Of a stretch of 44,904 bases of DNA, positions 8,696 through 17,345 are shown piece by piece. Both the position numbers and the translations under genes were made by a program. The stretch comes from Pelistega indica. GTDB taxonomy: Bacteria; Pseudomonadota; Gammaproteobacteria; Burkholderiales; Burkholderiaceae_B. The DNA lies in the NCBI RefSeq assembly GCF_000506865.1, contig NZ_AYSV01000043.1, positions 1 to 44,904 of the forward strand, read 5' to 3'. Positions within the stretch are counted from its first letter, which is position 1. Every line of letters begins with the position of its first letter. A model generated the notes under the pieces. The model was not told the DNA's origin. It did no database searches and was given only the letters and a program-made list of their open reading frames with translations.

Positions 8696-8704
8696 TTATT
8701 CACA
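8696..8704 (+). promoter_or_regulatory. DnaA box (TTATTCACA)
   Basis: Matches the TTATNCACA consensus, in the same orientation as the box at 8523 and 56 bases before the priA start. DnaA could influence priA-rep transcription, or the site may titrate DnaA. Confidence 0.45.
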
Positions 8705-8759
8705 GTTTTTAGAGTGCTTTTTAAAAACGTTTACAGTACAGCATCATGGGGTATAGTAC

Positions 8760-10892
8760 ATGACTTCTTATTGGGTAAGAGTAGCATTAGATGTACCACT
8801 TGAGGCTGTATTTGATTATAGAGTACCTGAGGGTATGCCAGTTTGCCGTGGACAGCGTGTGATTGTTCCTTTTGGTGGGAAACAAGAGATTATTGGTGTT
8901 ATCGTTAATGTACTAACTCAGACGGATATTCCCCCAGAAAAACAAAAAGATGTTATTAATGTTTTAGATGATTTACCACCGTTCAGTGAGCAGTGGCTAC
9001 AATTCTGTGAGTTTGCGGCGCAGTACTATATGCGACCAATCGGTGAGGTGATTCTGCCAGTGTTGCCTCCACCGCTAAGAAAAATCACTGCTTACACAGG
9101 GAAGACAAAGACCAGTCCCGTTGAAAGATTAGATAAAAAGTTAGCTAATCAAGTGATTAGAGCAGAAAAAGAACAAAAAAAACGCTTAAAACAACAGCAA
9201 TCATCCGGTAGTGAGACGACTATAGAGGCATCTATTAAGCCTTTGCAAGCAATACTATTAGCACTCAATGATGAACAGCAACAAGCTGTAGATGTCATTA
9301 GTCAGGCAAAAAAGTTTACGCCTATACTATTGCATGGGGTCACGGGTAGTGGAAAGACTGAAGTCTATTTACAGGCAATTGCTCACGTATTAGCTGAAGG
9401 TAAGCAAGCGATTTTTCTTGTGCCAGAGATTAATTTAACTCCTCAATTTGAACGCTTATTGATTGAACGATTTGTGCCTCTTTATGGGGAAAGAGCAATT
9501 GCCATCATGCATAGCAGCTTATCGGATGGTGAGCGCTTGAGTTCTTGGTTACATATGCAAAGACAAGAAGTAAAGGTTATTTTAGGCACCAGAATGTCTA
9601 TCTTTGCACCGCTAGAAAATCTTGGTCTTATCATCGTAGATGAAGAGCATGATGCCTCTTATAAGCAGCAAGATGGGCTGAGGTATTCTGCAAGAGATTT
9701 AGCTGTTTGGCGAGCTCATCAACTTAATATTCCTATTGTGTTGGGTTCAGCAACTCCCTCATTAGAGACGTGGCATCACACACTTTCTGGTAAATACCAG
9801 AAACTTAGTTTAACTCAGCGTGCGAAAGAGACTCCTTTACCTTGTATCAAGTTAGTTAATACCAAAAAAATGCGTTTAAATCAGGGATTGTCAGCTGATT
9901 TAATTAGCGCTATTGATGAGCGTTTACAACGGGGCGAGCAATCCATGATTTATTTAAATCGTCGTGGTTTTGCTCCTGTGCTACGTTGTTCGTCTTGTGG
10001 GTGGACTAGTGAATGTATGCGCTGCTCTGTACATACTGTGCTACATCAAGTGCCAGGTCAAGTCCCTATCTTACAATGTCACCATTGCGGTTATAGTACG
10101 CAAGTACCTACGCATTGTCCAGAGTGCGGTAATGTGGATTTAAGCGCTTTGGGCTATGGCACGCAACGATTAGAGGATACGCTTATGCGCTTATTTCCTG
10201 AGGCAAGGGTTAAGCGTATTGATGCGGATAGTACAAGACTAAAAGGTAGTGCACAAGAGTTATTTCAGCAAGTTCACTCTGGTGATGTAGATATTATTGT
10301 AGGCACCCAGATGTTATCTAAAGGGCATGATTTTAAGCGCTTAAGTTTGGTCGGTGTACTAAATGCCGATATGATGTTATTTAGTGGTGATTTTAGAGCA
10401 CCTGAGCGACTCTTTGCTCAACTTATGCAGGTAGCAGGAAGGGCGGGAAGACATATCAGAGATTCAGACGTATTATTGCAAACAGAATATCCTGATCATC
10501 ACTTATATCAAGCCTTGATAAGTCATGATTATGATTCATTTGCCAATCAAACCTTGATGGAACGCAAAATGGCACATCTACCTCCTTTTGCACATCAAGT
10601 ATTAATTACGGCTCAGGCAAAAGACGTGGAGCAAGCATTAGCCTTTTTACAATCTATTATTCAATATGCGAAACAATATTTGGAAGAGAGGTTAAAAGGG
10701 GTAGAGATTTATGATCCTGTACCATTAAAAATTGTTCGAATTGCTCATATTGAGCGTGCCCAATTATTAATTGAATCGGTGTCTCGTCCAGCATTACATC
10801 GTTTTATGAATGTATGGTTGCATCATATATACCATGAATTGAGAACACATAAAGTGAAGTATTTTGTTGAGGTTGATCCATTAAGTATATGA
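8760..10892 (+). CDS. priA: Primosomal replication restart helicase PriA
   Basis: 710 residues, full length. PriA is a 3'-5' superfamily 2 helicase that recognises stalled forks and reloads DnaB. The N-terminal DNA-binding domain begins MTSYWVRVALDVPLEAVFDY. Walker A is GVTGSGKT at 193-200 and the DEEH box is at 294-297. The eight zinc-binding cysteines are C410, C413, C419, C422, C440, C443, C453 and C456. Helicase motifs VGTQMLSKGHDF and QVAGRAGR follow. A lysine/glutamine-rich insert lies at about 125-150. The ATG follows a GGGG run 9 nt upstream. The stop overlaps the rep start as ATGA, so the two are co-translated. Confidence 0.96.
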   Translation: MTSYWVRVALDVPLEAVFDYRVPEGMPVCRGQRVIVPFGGKQEIIGVIVNVLTQTDIPPEKQKDVINVLDDLPPFSEQWLQFCEFAAQYYMRPIGEVILPVLPPPLRKITAYTGKTKTSPVERLDKKLANQVIRAEKEQKKRLKQQQSSGSETTIEASIKPLQAILLALNDEQQQAVDVISQAKKFTPILLHGVTGSGKTEVYLQAIAHVLAEGKQAIFLVPEINLTPQFERLLIERFVPLYGERAIAIMHSSLSDGERLSSWLHMQRQEVKVILGTRMSIFAPLENLGLIIVDEEHDASYKQQDGLRYSARDLAVWRAHQLNIPIVLGSATPSLETWHHTLSGKYQKLSLTQRAKETPLPCIKLVNTKKMRLNQGLSADLISAIDERLQRGEQSMIYLNRRGFAPVLRCSSCGWTSECMRCSVHTVLHQVPGQVPILQCHHCGYSTQVPTHCPECGNVDLSALGYGTQRLEDTLMRLFPEARVKRIDADSTRLKGSAQELFQQVHSGDVDIIVGTQMLSKGHDFKRLSLVGVLNADMMLFSGDFRAPERLFAQLMQVAGRAGRHIRDSDVLLQTEYPDHHLYQALISHDYDSFANQTLMERKMAHLPPFAHQVLITAQAKDVEQALAFLQSIIQYAKQYLEERLKGVEIYDPVPLKIVRIAHIERAQLLIESVSRPALHRFMNVWLHHIYHELRTHKVKYFVEVDPLSI

Positions 10893-12922
10893 TAGAAAGT
10901 TTAGGTTTAAATCAATCGCAACAGGAAGCTGTTTTGTATTTGGATGGTCCTTGTTTGGTCTTGGCTGGTGCAGGCAGTGGTAAGACTCGTGTGATTACAC
11001 AAAAAATTGCTTATTTAATTAATCAATGTGGGTATGATGCTCGTTCTATAGTGGCACTGACATTTACGAATAAAGCCGCTAAAGAGATGGTCGAGCGAAT
11101 TTCACATATTGTAGAAAAGAAAAATAGCAAAGGCTTAACCGTTTGTACGTTTCACTCATTAGGGGTTAGATTTTTGCGTCAGGAAGCCAAACATATTGGA
11201 CTTAAAGATACATTCTCTATTCTTGATGCTCATGATGCAGGACAAATTATTCAGGAAATGTTGGCGACAACGGATAGGGGGCGTATTAAAACAGTACAAC
11301 AACAAATTTCATTATGGAAAAATGACTTGTTAGAGCCTGATGATATCGTACCCACGACTCCAGATGAGAAGGATGCTCAACGAGTATATCGAAACTATAA
11401 TGCTACGCTTAAAGCCTATCAAGCGGTAGATTTTGATGATTTAATCCGTTTGCCAGTCCTCTTGATGCGAGAAAATGAAGAGGTTAGGGATAGATGGCAA
11501 AAAAGAATTAAATACTTACTGGTTGATGAGTATCAGGATACTAATGTATGCCAATATGAATGGGTAAAACTACTTACGGGATGGCATCAAAAATTCACGG
11601 CTGTTGGAGATGATGATCAGGCGATTTATGCTTGGCGAGGGGCAACGATAGAAAATTTGGCAAAACTGACGAAAGATTATTCAAATTTAAAGGTTATTAA
11701 GCTTGAACAAAATTATCGTTCAGTAGAGACTATCCTTAATGCGGCTAATAAAGTTATTTCTAATAATCCAAATCTTTTTCAAAAGACACTATGGTCAACG
11801 CTTGGTAAAGGTAGCAAAATACAAATCATTAGTATGGATAATGAAGAGGCAGAGGCAGAAACTATTGGGATGAGAATTTCAGCGGATCATTTCAATAAAA
11901 AGGCACAATGGAAAGATTTTGCGGTGTTATACCGTGGTAATCACCAAGCCAAAGTCATTGAACAAGCTTTTAGACAATTACATATCCCCTATAGTATTTC
12001 AGGGGGGCAAAGTTTTTTTGATAGGGCTGAAATCCGGGATATTTTGGCGTATATGCGCCTGATTGCTAACGATCAGGATGATCCAGCGTTTATTCGTGCA
12101 GTAACAACACCCAAAAGAGGTGTGGGACAAACAACATTACAGCAATTAGGCGAGTTTGCAGCGAGCAATCAGCTATCTTTATTTGAAGCTATTTTTGCTT
12201 TAGAAATTAATGAGGTTATTGCTGAACGCCAGCTCAAACCCTTAATGGTATTTGCTCAATTTATTCAGAGAATACAGGATCGTGCGCATAAACCAGTACA
12301 TCAACAATCTCCTAATGAGTTGCTAGATGAGATGATGAGCTATATTCGTTATGAAGATTATCTTTATGATCACCATGATGAACGTGCTGCGTTGTCACGT
12401 TGGCAAAATGTACTGGACTTATTGGAGTGGTTAAAGCGTAAGGCACAAGAAGACGATATGCGTTTTATTGATTTAGTACAGCATATAGCGTTAATTACCA
12501 TGCTAGAGAGGAATGAGCAAGAACAAGAGCAGGATGCGGTGACATTGACAACCTTACATGCATCTAAAGGCTTAGAATTTCCTTATGTTTATATGGTGGG
12601 TGTAGAGGAAGGACTCTTGCCTCATATGGGTAAAGAGGATGAATATGGCGATACGAATAAAGATAATGAAGAATTGTATGTCCAGCGAATTCAAGAAGAA
12701 CGTCGGTTAATGTATGTGGGTATCACACGGGCACAATATGAATTAACATTAAGCTGGTGTAAAAAACGTCGGCGTGCTAGAGAAGAATTGATTAGAGAAC
12801 CCTCTCGTTTTATTAGTGAAATGGGAATAGATAGTGGCTCGCAAACTATTCAAGACCCATTTAAAGATATGAGTCCCAAAGAGCGTCTTGCGCAACTTAA
12901 GCAGATGTTGACAGGTGGCTAG
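10889..12922 (+). CDS. rep: ATP-dependent DNA helicase Rep (UvrD/Rep family)
   Basis: 677 residues, a superfamily 1A 3'-5' helicase that clears proteins ahead of the fork and takes part in replication restart. Walker A is AGAGSGKT at 26-33, preceded by LNQSQQEAV (the Q motif). Walker B is VDEYQDTN at about 212-219, then GDDDQAIYAWRGA, QNYRS, LTTLHASKGLEFPYVYMVG and RRLMYVGITRAQ. Length and start fit Rep better than UvrD or PcrA. It overlaps priA by four bases, implying a replication-restart operon. Convergent with the DUF4298 gene downstream. Confidence 0.93.
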   Translation: MIESLGLNQSQQEAVLYLDGPCLVLAGAGSGKTRVITQKIAYLINQCGYDARSIVALTFTNKAAKEMVERISHIVEKKNSKGLTVCTFHSLGVRFLRQEAKHIGLKDTFSILDAHDAGQIIQEMLATTDRGRIKTVQQQISLWKNDLLEPDDIVPTTPDEKDAQRVYRNYNATLKAYQAVDFDDLIRLPVLLMRENEEVRDRWQKRIKYLLVDEYQDTNVCQYEWVKLLTGWHQKFTAVGDDDQAIYAWRGATIENLAKLTKDYSNLKVIKLEQNYRSVETILNAANKVISNNPNLFQKTLWSTLGKGSKIQIISMDNEEAEAETIGMRISADHFNKKAQWKDFAVLYRGNHQAKVIEQAFRQLHIPYSISGGQSFFDRAEIRDILAYMRLIANDQDDPAFIRAVTTPKRGVGQTTLQQLGEFAASNQLSLFEAIFALEINEVIAERQLKPLMVFAQFIQRIQDRAHKPVHQQSPNELLDEMMSYIRYEDYLYDHHDERAALSRWQNVLDLLEWLKRKAQEDDMRFIDLVQHIALITMLERNEQEQEQDAVTLTTLHASKGLEFPYVYMVGVEEGLLPHMGKEDEYGDTNKDNEELYVQRIQEERRLMYVGITRAQYELTLSWCKKRRRAREELIREPSRFISEMGIDSGSQTIQDPFKDMSPKERLAQLKQMLTGG

Positions 12923-13058
12923 ATGTGAATAAGGATTATGACTATTTGGTTTAAGAGAATTTGTAGTTGCATCAGATTTGATTTATATCGTTATACGAAG
13001 TGCTTTATTGATAAATGAGTATCAAGTATCAGAGGATCATATTAAGCCGTTCTAAGTA

Positions 13059-13370
13059 TCAGTCCTTTGGATCAACCACTTGCATCCCTAGCCTGATCCA
13101 ATCCCAAGCTAAACTGTGTTGCTCTCCTATGGCGTCAAATATCGCATCTTCACTCATAATGCTATATTCACCTTCGGTAGCTAATGAAACATTTACGTCT
13201 TGCTTCTCGATTTGTTCGTAATAGTGTAGATAGTCACGCTCATAAAAATCTTTTATCGTTTGCATAATTTGCATACTGTGTCGCCACTCTTCTTGTGCTG
13301 CCTCAAGTTTTGGTTGAAGAGCTAGCCATTGACGATACAGTTGTTGAATTTCATTGATTTTTTCTTGCAT
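13059..13370 (-). CDS. DUF4298 domain-containing protein
   Basis: 103 residues, predicted cytosolic and mostly helical, beginning MQEKINEIQQLYRQWLALQP. It has a central DFYERDYLHYYE block and a C-terminal SLAWDWIRLGMQVVDPKD, which fits the DUF4298 family. Function is unknown. An AGGAG-like site (AGGAGAAAC on the minus strand) precedes the ATG. It is divergent from the fumarylacetoacetase-like gene with a 74-bp shared promoter region. Confidence 0.75.
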   Translation of the reverse strand: MQEKINEIQQLYRQWLALQPKLEAAQEEWRHSMQIMQTIKDFYERDYLHYYEQIEKQDVNVSLATEGEYSIMSEDAIFDAIGEQHSLAWDWIRLGMQVVDPKD

Positions 13371-13444
13371 ATGTTTCTCCTAAACATATCGTTATTGTAG
13401 AGTAAAATACAATTCTCACCAAGCCCCTTTGTTTAGGATATATT

Positions 13445-14146
13445 ATGAACACGACTTTATTATTTGATGCCCCACCACCGGTCTTACTTCCTATAAAAGG
13501 CAGTGATCAATTATTCCCCGTAAACCGTGCTTTTTGCATTGGGCGTAGTTATGCAGCTCATGCGGCAGAAATGGGGTCAAGTGTGGATAAAACTAAACAA
13601 GATCCTTTTTTCTTTCTTAAAGCGGCAAGCCATATTATTGGATCAGGTAAGACAATTCAGTTTCCTACTGAAACGGCTAACTTACACCATGAAGTAGAGT
13701 TAGTAGTATGCTTTGATAAACCAGCTTTTCGAGTAACACCAGAGCAAGCCCTTGCTAGTGTGTATGGTTATGCGGTGGGTCTGGACTTAACACGTAGAGA
13801 TTTGCAAGCTAAGGCAAAAGAAAAAGGTTTGCCTTGGGATTATGCAAAAAACTTTGAAGAAGCTGGTGTGGTTGGGCTAATTACGCCAAAAACACAAGTG
13901 CCTGCGATTGAGCAATCTCGTATTAGTCTGGAAATCAATGGTCAAGTGCGTCAAGATGGTAATACCAACGATTTGATTTGGAGTTTGGCAGAGTTAATTA
14001 GTTATATCTCTAAGTTTTACCATATCCAAGCCGGTGATTTATTGTTCACTGGTACGCCAGAAGGTGTAGGTGCTATCCAGCCGGGTGATAGCTTAGTGGG
14101 TAAAATTGATGGGCTGGAGAATTTAACGCTTCAATTTGAACGTTAA
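13445..14146 (+). CDS. Fumarylacetoacetate hydrolase family protein
   Basis: 233 residues, the size of single-domain FAH enzymes such as fumarylpyruvate hydrolases or oxaloacetate tautomerases. The metal-binding set is visible: E83 and E85 in LHHEVELVV and D114 in GLDLTRRDLQ, followed by K and the LLFTGTPEGVGAI loop. The N-terminal FCIGRSYAAHAAEM block also fits. It cleaves or tautomerises a C-C-linked diketo acid; the substrate is not assignable. No neighbours of an aromatic degradation pathway are present. Confidence 0.88.
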   Translation: MNTTLLFDAPPPVLLPIKGSDQLFPVNRAFCIGRSYAAHAAEMGSSVDKTKQDPFFFLKAASHIIGSGKTIQFPTETANLHHEVELVVCFDKPAFRVTPEQALASVYGYAVGLDLTRRDLQAKAKEKGLPWDYAKNFEEAGVVGLITPKTQVPAIEQSRISLEINGQVRQDGNTNDLIWSLAELISYISKFYHIQAGDLLFTGTPEGVGAIQPGDSLVGKIDGLENLTLQFER

Positions 14147-14183
14147 GCGAGATTATCCATTTACGATTTAACTTTTTGTGAAA

Positions 14184-14205
14184 GAGGGCTTCTTAGTTAG
14201 CCCTC
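14184..14205 (+). terminator. Hairpin downstream of the FAH-family gene
   Basis: GAGGGCT and AGCCCTC form a perfect 7-bp stem with an 8-nt loop, 38 bases after the stop. There is no immediate T-run, so termination is likely but not certain. A second inverted pair, TAGAGAG/CTCTCTA at 14321-14346, lies closer to the end of the convergent rhodanese gene. Confidence 0.45.
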
Positions 14206-14383
14206 CTCAAACGCAGTGACTTTTTCTTGTTTTGACGTTGACGTGTAGCTTTTTAAGTATCAACTCATTGATCAAGTATGTGCTTACAATCATACAGTCT
14301 GCACGTCAAAGTACTACTTATAGAGAGCCTGAAAGTAACCTCTCTATTGTGGTAATAAATAAACGTGGTAACAAATAAACCGT

Positions 14384-14749
14384 TTATTCAAAACCTGCTT
14401 TTTTAAGATCCGCAAAACCACCAATATTATGTACTTGTGTATAACCTAGGCTTTCAAGAGTCTCTTTGGCACGTTGCGAACGATTTCCTGTTCGGCAGTA
14501 TAGATAAATAGGGGCGTTTTTATTGGTTGTGATGGTATGGATTTTATTGGCAATATCATCTACTGGAATATGGATGGCTTTATTTAAATGACCTTCCTCA
14601 AATTCTGCTTGTGTACGAACATCAATGAGATAATTTGTTTTGATAGCCTCTTTAGTTTCTACTGATGGTGCTTCTACTTGGGCATTTACCACAGGTGTTG
14701 TGAGGAATAGTCCTGACACAATAAGACTGGCGATAACTAAATGTTTCAT
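14384..14749 (-). CDS. Periplasmic rhodanese-like protein
   Basis: 121 residues. A cleavable signal peptide is clear: MKHLVIASLIVSGLFLTTPV then VNA before QVEAPS. The mature part is one rhodanese domain with YLIDVRTQAEFEEGHL and the active-site loop CRTGNRS with Cys85. It resembles PspE-type thiosulfate sulfurtransferases, moving sulfane sulfur in the periplasm. The minus-strand AGGAGG just before the ATG is a strong ribosome site. It stands alone, divergent from psd. Confidence 0.85.
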   Translation of the reverse strand: MKHLVIASLIVSGLFLTTPVVNAQVEAPSVETKEAIKTNYLIDVRTQAEFEEGHLNKAIHIPVDDIANKIHTITTNKNAPIYLYCRTGNRSQRAKETLESLGYTQVHNIGGFADLKKAGFE

Positions 14750-14918
14750 AATGGCCTCCTCCCAAAGAGTATGTGAATAGAATAAACATATTGTAGAAAA
14801 AATGTCATCATCATGGCGAAAATAGATTGTTGTTAGTAATTATTTTTCTCTGGAAAATAATCATCCTATACGTTATACAATATGCCTATATGCTTTTATA
14901 TGAATGAAGGAAATGGAT

Positions 14919-15815
14919 ATGTCAATGTTAAATCCCTATGCTAAGCCTAGCTATGTACAACGTTTAAAAATAGCTTTGCATTATGTGCTACCACAATTAG
15001 CTATTACTCAATTAGCAGGGTGGTTTGCAAATAAACAATGGGGATCATTGACACATACGGCGATTAAGTTATTTGTCCAAAATTATAAAGTCGACTTATC
15101 CGAAGCGGTTAAGCAGCAGCCTAGTGATTATGCGAGTTTTAATGAGTTTTTTATTCGTCCACTCAAGGAAGGGGCGCGTCCAATAGTGCAGGATCCACAA
15201 GACTTGTGTTTGCCTGCTGATGGTCGAGTAAGTGAGGTTGGTGAGATTGTGAATCATCAATTAATTCAAGCAAAAGGACATTTTTTTACCTTAGAAAGCT
15301 TATTGGCGGATGATAAGGAATTGGCGCAGTCATTTGAAGATGGAGAGTTTTTAACTATTTATTTGTCTCCTCGAGATTATCACCGTGTACATATGCCTTG
15401 TGACGGAACATTACGCAAAATGATTTATGTACCGGGAGAGTTATTTTCAGTCAATCCTTTTTTAGCCGAACACGTCCCGAATCTATTTGCTCGTAACGAA
15501 CGCGTTATTTGTGTATTTGATACGGCTTTTGGCCCTATGGTTCAAATTCTTGTAGGAGCAACAGTAACGGCAAGTATGAGTACAATATGGGCTGGTATTA
15601 TTAATCCACCACGAACTCAAGATGTTAGAGTATGGGACTACCCTTCAAGTGGAGACGGTGTTGTTGCCTTGAAAAAAGGACAAGAAATGGGAGCCTTCCA
15701 ATTGGGCTCTACCGTGATTAATCTATTCCCTAAAAATACTATTGATTTAAATCTTAATTTGCGTGCAGGCGTCCCCACAAAAATGGGTGAAAGATTAGGT
15801 ACCTTAAAGTCTTAA
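14919..15815 (+). CDS. psd: Phosphatidylserine decarboxylase proenzyme
   Basis: About 298 residues from the preferred ATG at 14919, which has AAGGA at 7 nt spacing; in-frame ATGs at 14904 and 14913 are also possible. It converts phosphatidylserine to phosphatidylethanolamine at the inner membrane. The proenzyme cleaves itself at LGST, visible in GAFQLGSTVINLFPKN near the C-terminus, producing the pyruvoyl group on Ser. The catalytic PADGRVSEVG and DYHRVHMPCDG motifs are present. Length and motifs fit the short bacterial type. Confidence 0.95.
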   Translation: MSMLNPYAKPSYVQRLKIALHYVLPQLAITQLAGWFANKQWGSLTHTAIKLFVQNYKVDLSEAVKQQPSDYASFNEFFIRPLKEGARPIVQDPQDLCLPADGRVSEVGEIVNHQLIQAKGHFFTLESLLADDKELAQSFEDGEFLTIYLSPRDYHRVHMPCDGTLRKMIYVPGELFSVNPFLAEHVPNLFARNERVICVFDTAFGPMVQILVGATVTASMSTIWAGIINPPRTQDVRVWDYPSSGDGVVALKKGQEMGAFQLGSTVINLFPKNTIDLNLNLRAGVPTKMGERLGTLKS

Positions 15816-15836
15816 TTTTGTGTAAATGCTAAAATT

Positions 15837-15871
15837 AAGCATCAGTCGAAATCCCTTCGATTGACTTGCTT
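15837..15871 (+). promoter_or_regulatory. Strong hairpin between psd and trhP
   Basis: TCAGTCGAA (15842-15850) pairs with TTCGATTGA (15856-15864) over a 5-nt loop with one G-U pair. AAGCA (15837-15841) and TGCTT (15867-15871) extend the stem past a 2-nt bulge. The base of the stem lies only 14 nt before the next start codon, so it may terminate psd transcripts or affect translation of the next gene. No T-run follows. Confidence 0.45.
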
Positions 15872-15885
15872 ATAGATATTTATAT

Positions 15886-17280
15886 ATGAAATCTCCAGAA
15901 TTACTATTACCAGCAGGTGGCTTGGATCGTATGCGAGCCGCCTTTGATTTTGGCGCGGATGCTGTTTATGCAGGTCAGCCCCGTTATTCTTTGCGTGCAA
16001 GAAATAATGAATTCGTTCGCTTTGACAAAATGAAACAAGCGATTGATGAAGCACATGCACGAGGAAAAAAATTCTTTGTGGCGAGTAATATTCTCCCGCA
16101 CAATTCTAAGCTCAAAACCTATCTTGATGATTTAGTGCCTATTATGGAAATGAAGCCTGATGCACTTATCATGGCAGATCCAGGCTTAATTATGAAGACG
16201 AAAGAGCGTTGGCCAGAGGCGGTAATTCATTTGTCGGTACAAGCCAATACGACCAACTATTGGGGGGTTCAATTTTGGCAAAAAATGGGCGTTGAGAGAA
16301 TTATTCTATCGCGCGAATTATCTCTTGATGAAGTTGAAGAAATTCGTCAAGAATGTCCTGATATGGAGCTCGAGGTCTTTGTTCATGGGGCATTATGTAT
16401 TGCCTATTCTGGACGTTGTTTATTATCAGGTTATTTTAATCAACGAGATCCTAACCAAGGAACATGTACTAATTCCTGTCGCTGGGATTACAAAGTTCAC
16501 CCAAGCCAAGAGAGTGACGCTGGTGATGCACAACTATTAGGTGGATTTGATTTTAATAAAATGCAAGAAGAAGCAAACGCTAGCTTTGCTGCTTGTGGTG
16601 GTGCAGAGCGTCATCCTTTAGCGGATCAAGTTTATCTATTAGAGGAAGGCAATCGCCCAGGTCAGTATATGCCGATTATGGAAGATGAGCATGGTACTTA
16701 TATCATGAACTCAAAAGACTTACGTGCTATTGAACAAGTAGAGCGATTAGTCAAAATTGGTGTAGATTCACTCAAGGTTGAAGGGCGTACTAAATCCATT
16801 TATTATGTTGCACGTGTTGCACAAGCTTATCGTAAAGCGATTGATGATGCCGTAGCAGGGCGTTCGTTTAACCCTGAATTATTGGCTGATCTTGATGGCT
16901 TAGCAAATCGTGGCTATACACCAGGCTTTTTAGAGCGTCATCAAACCCAAGAATATCAAAACTACTTACACGGTTACTCGATCTCTAAGCAAAGTCAGTT
17001 TGCAGGTATTGTGACTGATGTTGATGCAGACGGATGGGCGACAGTAGAGGTCAAAAACCGTTTTGCTGTTGGCGATACATTAGAGGTTATTCATCCCCAA
17101 GGCAATGAGCTTATTAGAGTTGAGCAGATTATCAAGGATGATTTACCCATAGATGTTGCACCGGGTAATGGTATTCAAGTGCGTATCCCTCATATGCAAG
17201 GTAAGGAAAAAGCAATATTGGCGCGTATCCTTGATGATCAGGCTAAAGCGAAAGTCGAAGAGCTGATTGCGGGTAAATAA
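15886..17280 (+). CDS. trhP: tRNA 5-hydroxyuridine synthesis protein TrhP/YegQ (peptidase U32 family)
   Basis: 464 residues. It opens MKSPELLLPAGGLDRMRAAF, and FGADAVYAGQPRYSLRARNN follows, the classical U32 start. Clustered cysteines in ALCIAYSGRCLLSGYFNQRD and GTCTNSCRWDY probably hold the iron-sulfur cluster. Known E. coli TrhP hydroxylates U34 of several tRNAs using prephenate and related chemistry. The C-terminal beta-barrel is present (QFAGIVTDVDADGWATVEVK). No clear Shine-Dalgarno is visible; the upstream hairpin sits near the start. Confidence 0.9.
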   Translation: MKSPELLLPAGGLDRMRAAFDFGADAVYAGQPRYSLRARNNEFVRFDKMKQAIDEAHARGKKFFVASNILPHNSKLKTYLDDLVPIMEMKPDALIMADPGLIMKTKERWPEAVIHLSVQANTTNYWGVQFWQKMGVERIILSRELSLDEVEEIRQECPDMELEVFVHGALCIAYSGRCLLSGYFNQRDPNQGTCTNSCRWDYKVHPSQESDAGDAQLLGGFDFNKMQEEANASFAACGGAERHPLADQVYLLEEGNRPGQYMPIMEDEHGTYIMNSKDLRAIEQVERLVKIGVDSLKVEGRTKSIYYVARVAQAYRKAIDDAVAGRSFNPELLADLDGLANRGYTPGFLERHQTQEYQNYLHGYSISKQSQFAGIVTDVDADGWATVEVKNRFAVGDTLEVIHPQGNELIRVEQIIKDDLPIDVAPGNGIQVRIPHMQGKEKAILARILDDQAKAKVEELIAGK

Positions 17281-17345
17281 TTGAGAGTTTAAGGTCTCCC
17301 ACGGTTTAATTTCAATCAATATATCCAATTTATGAGGTACTTAAA

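Noticed and set aside
8523-8759. Possible origin of replication in the hemE-priA gap
   Set aside because: Only two DnaA boxes are visible, and dnaA, dnaN, gidA or parAB are not in the window; kept only as DnaA-binding sites.
15842-16101. Minus-strand open frames opposite the start of trhP
   Set aside because: They lie wholly within the strongly supported trhP coding sequence or its leader hairpin and show no family motifs.
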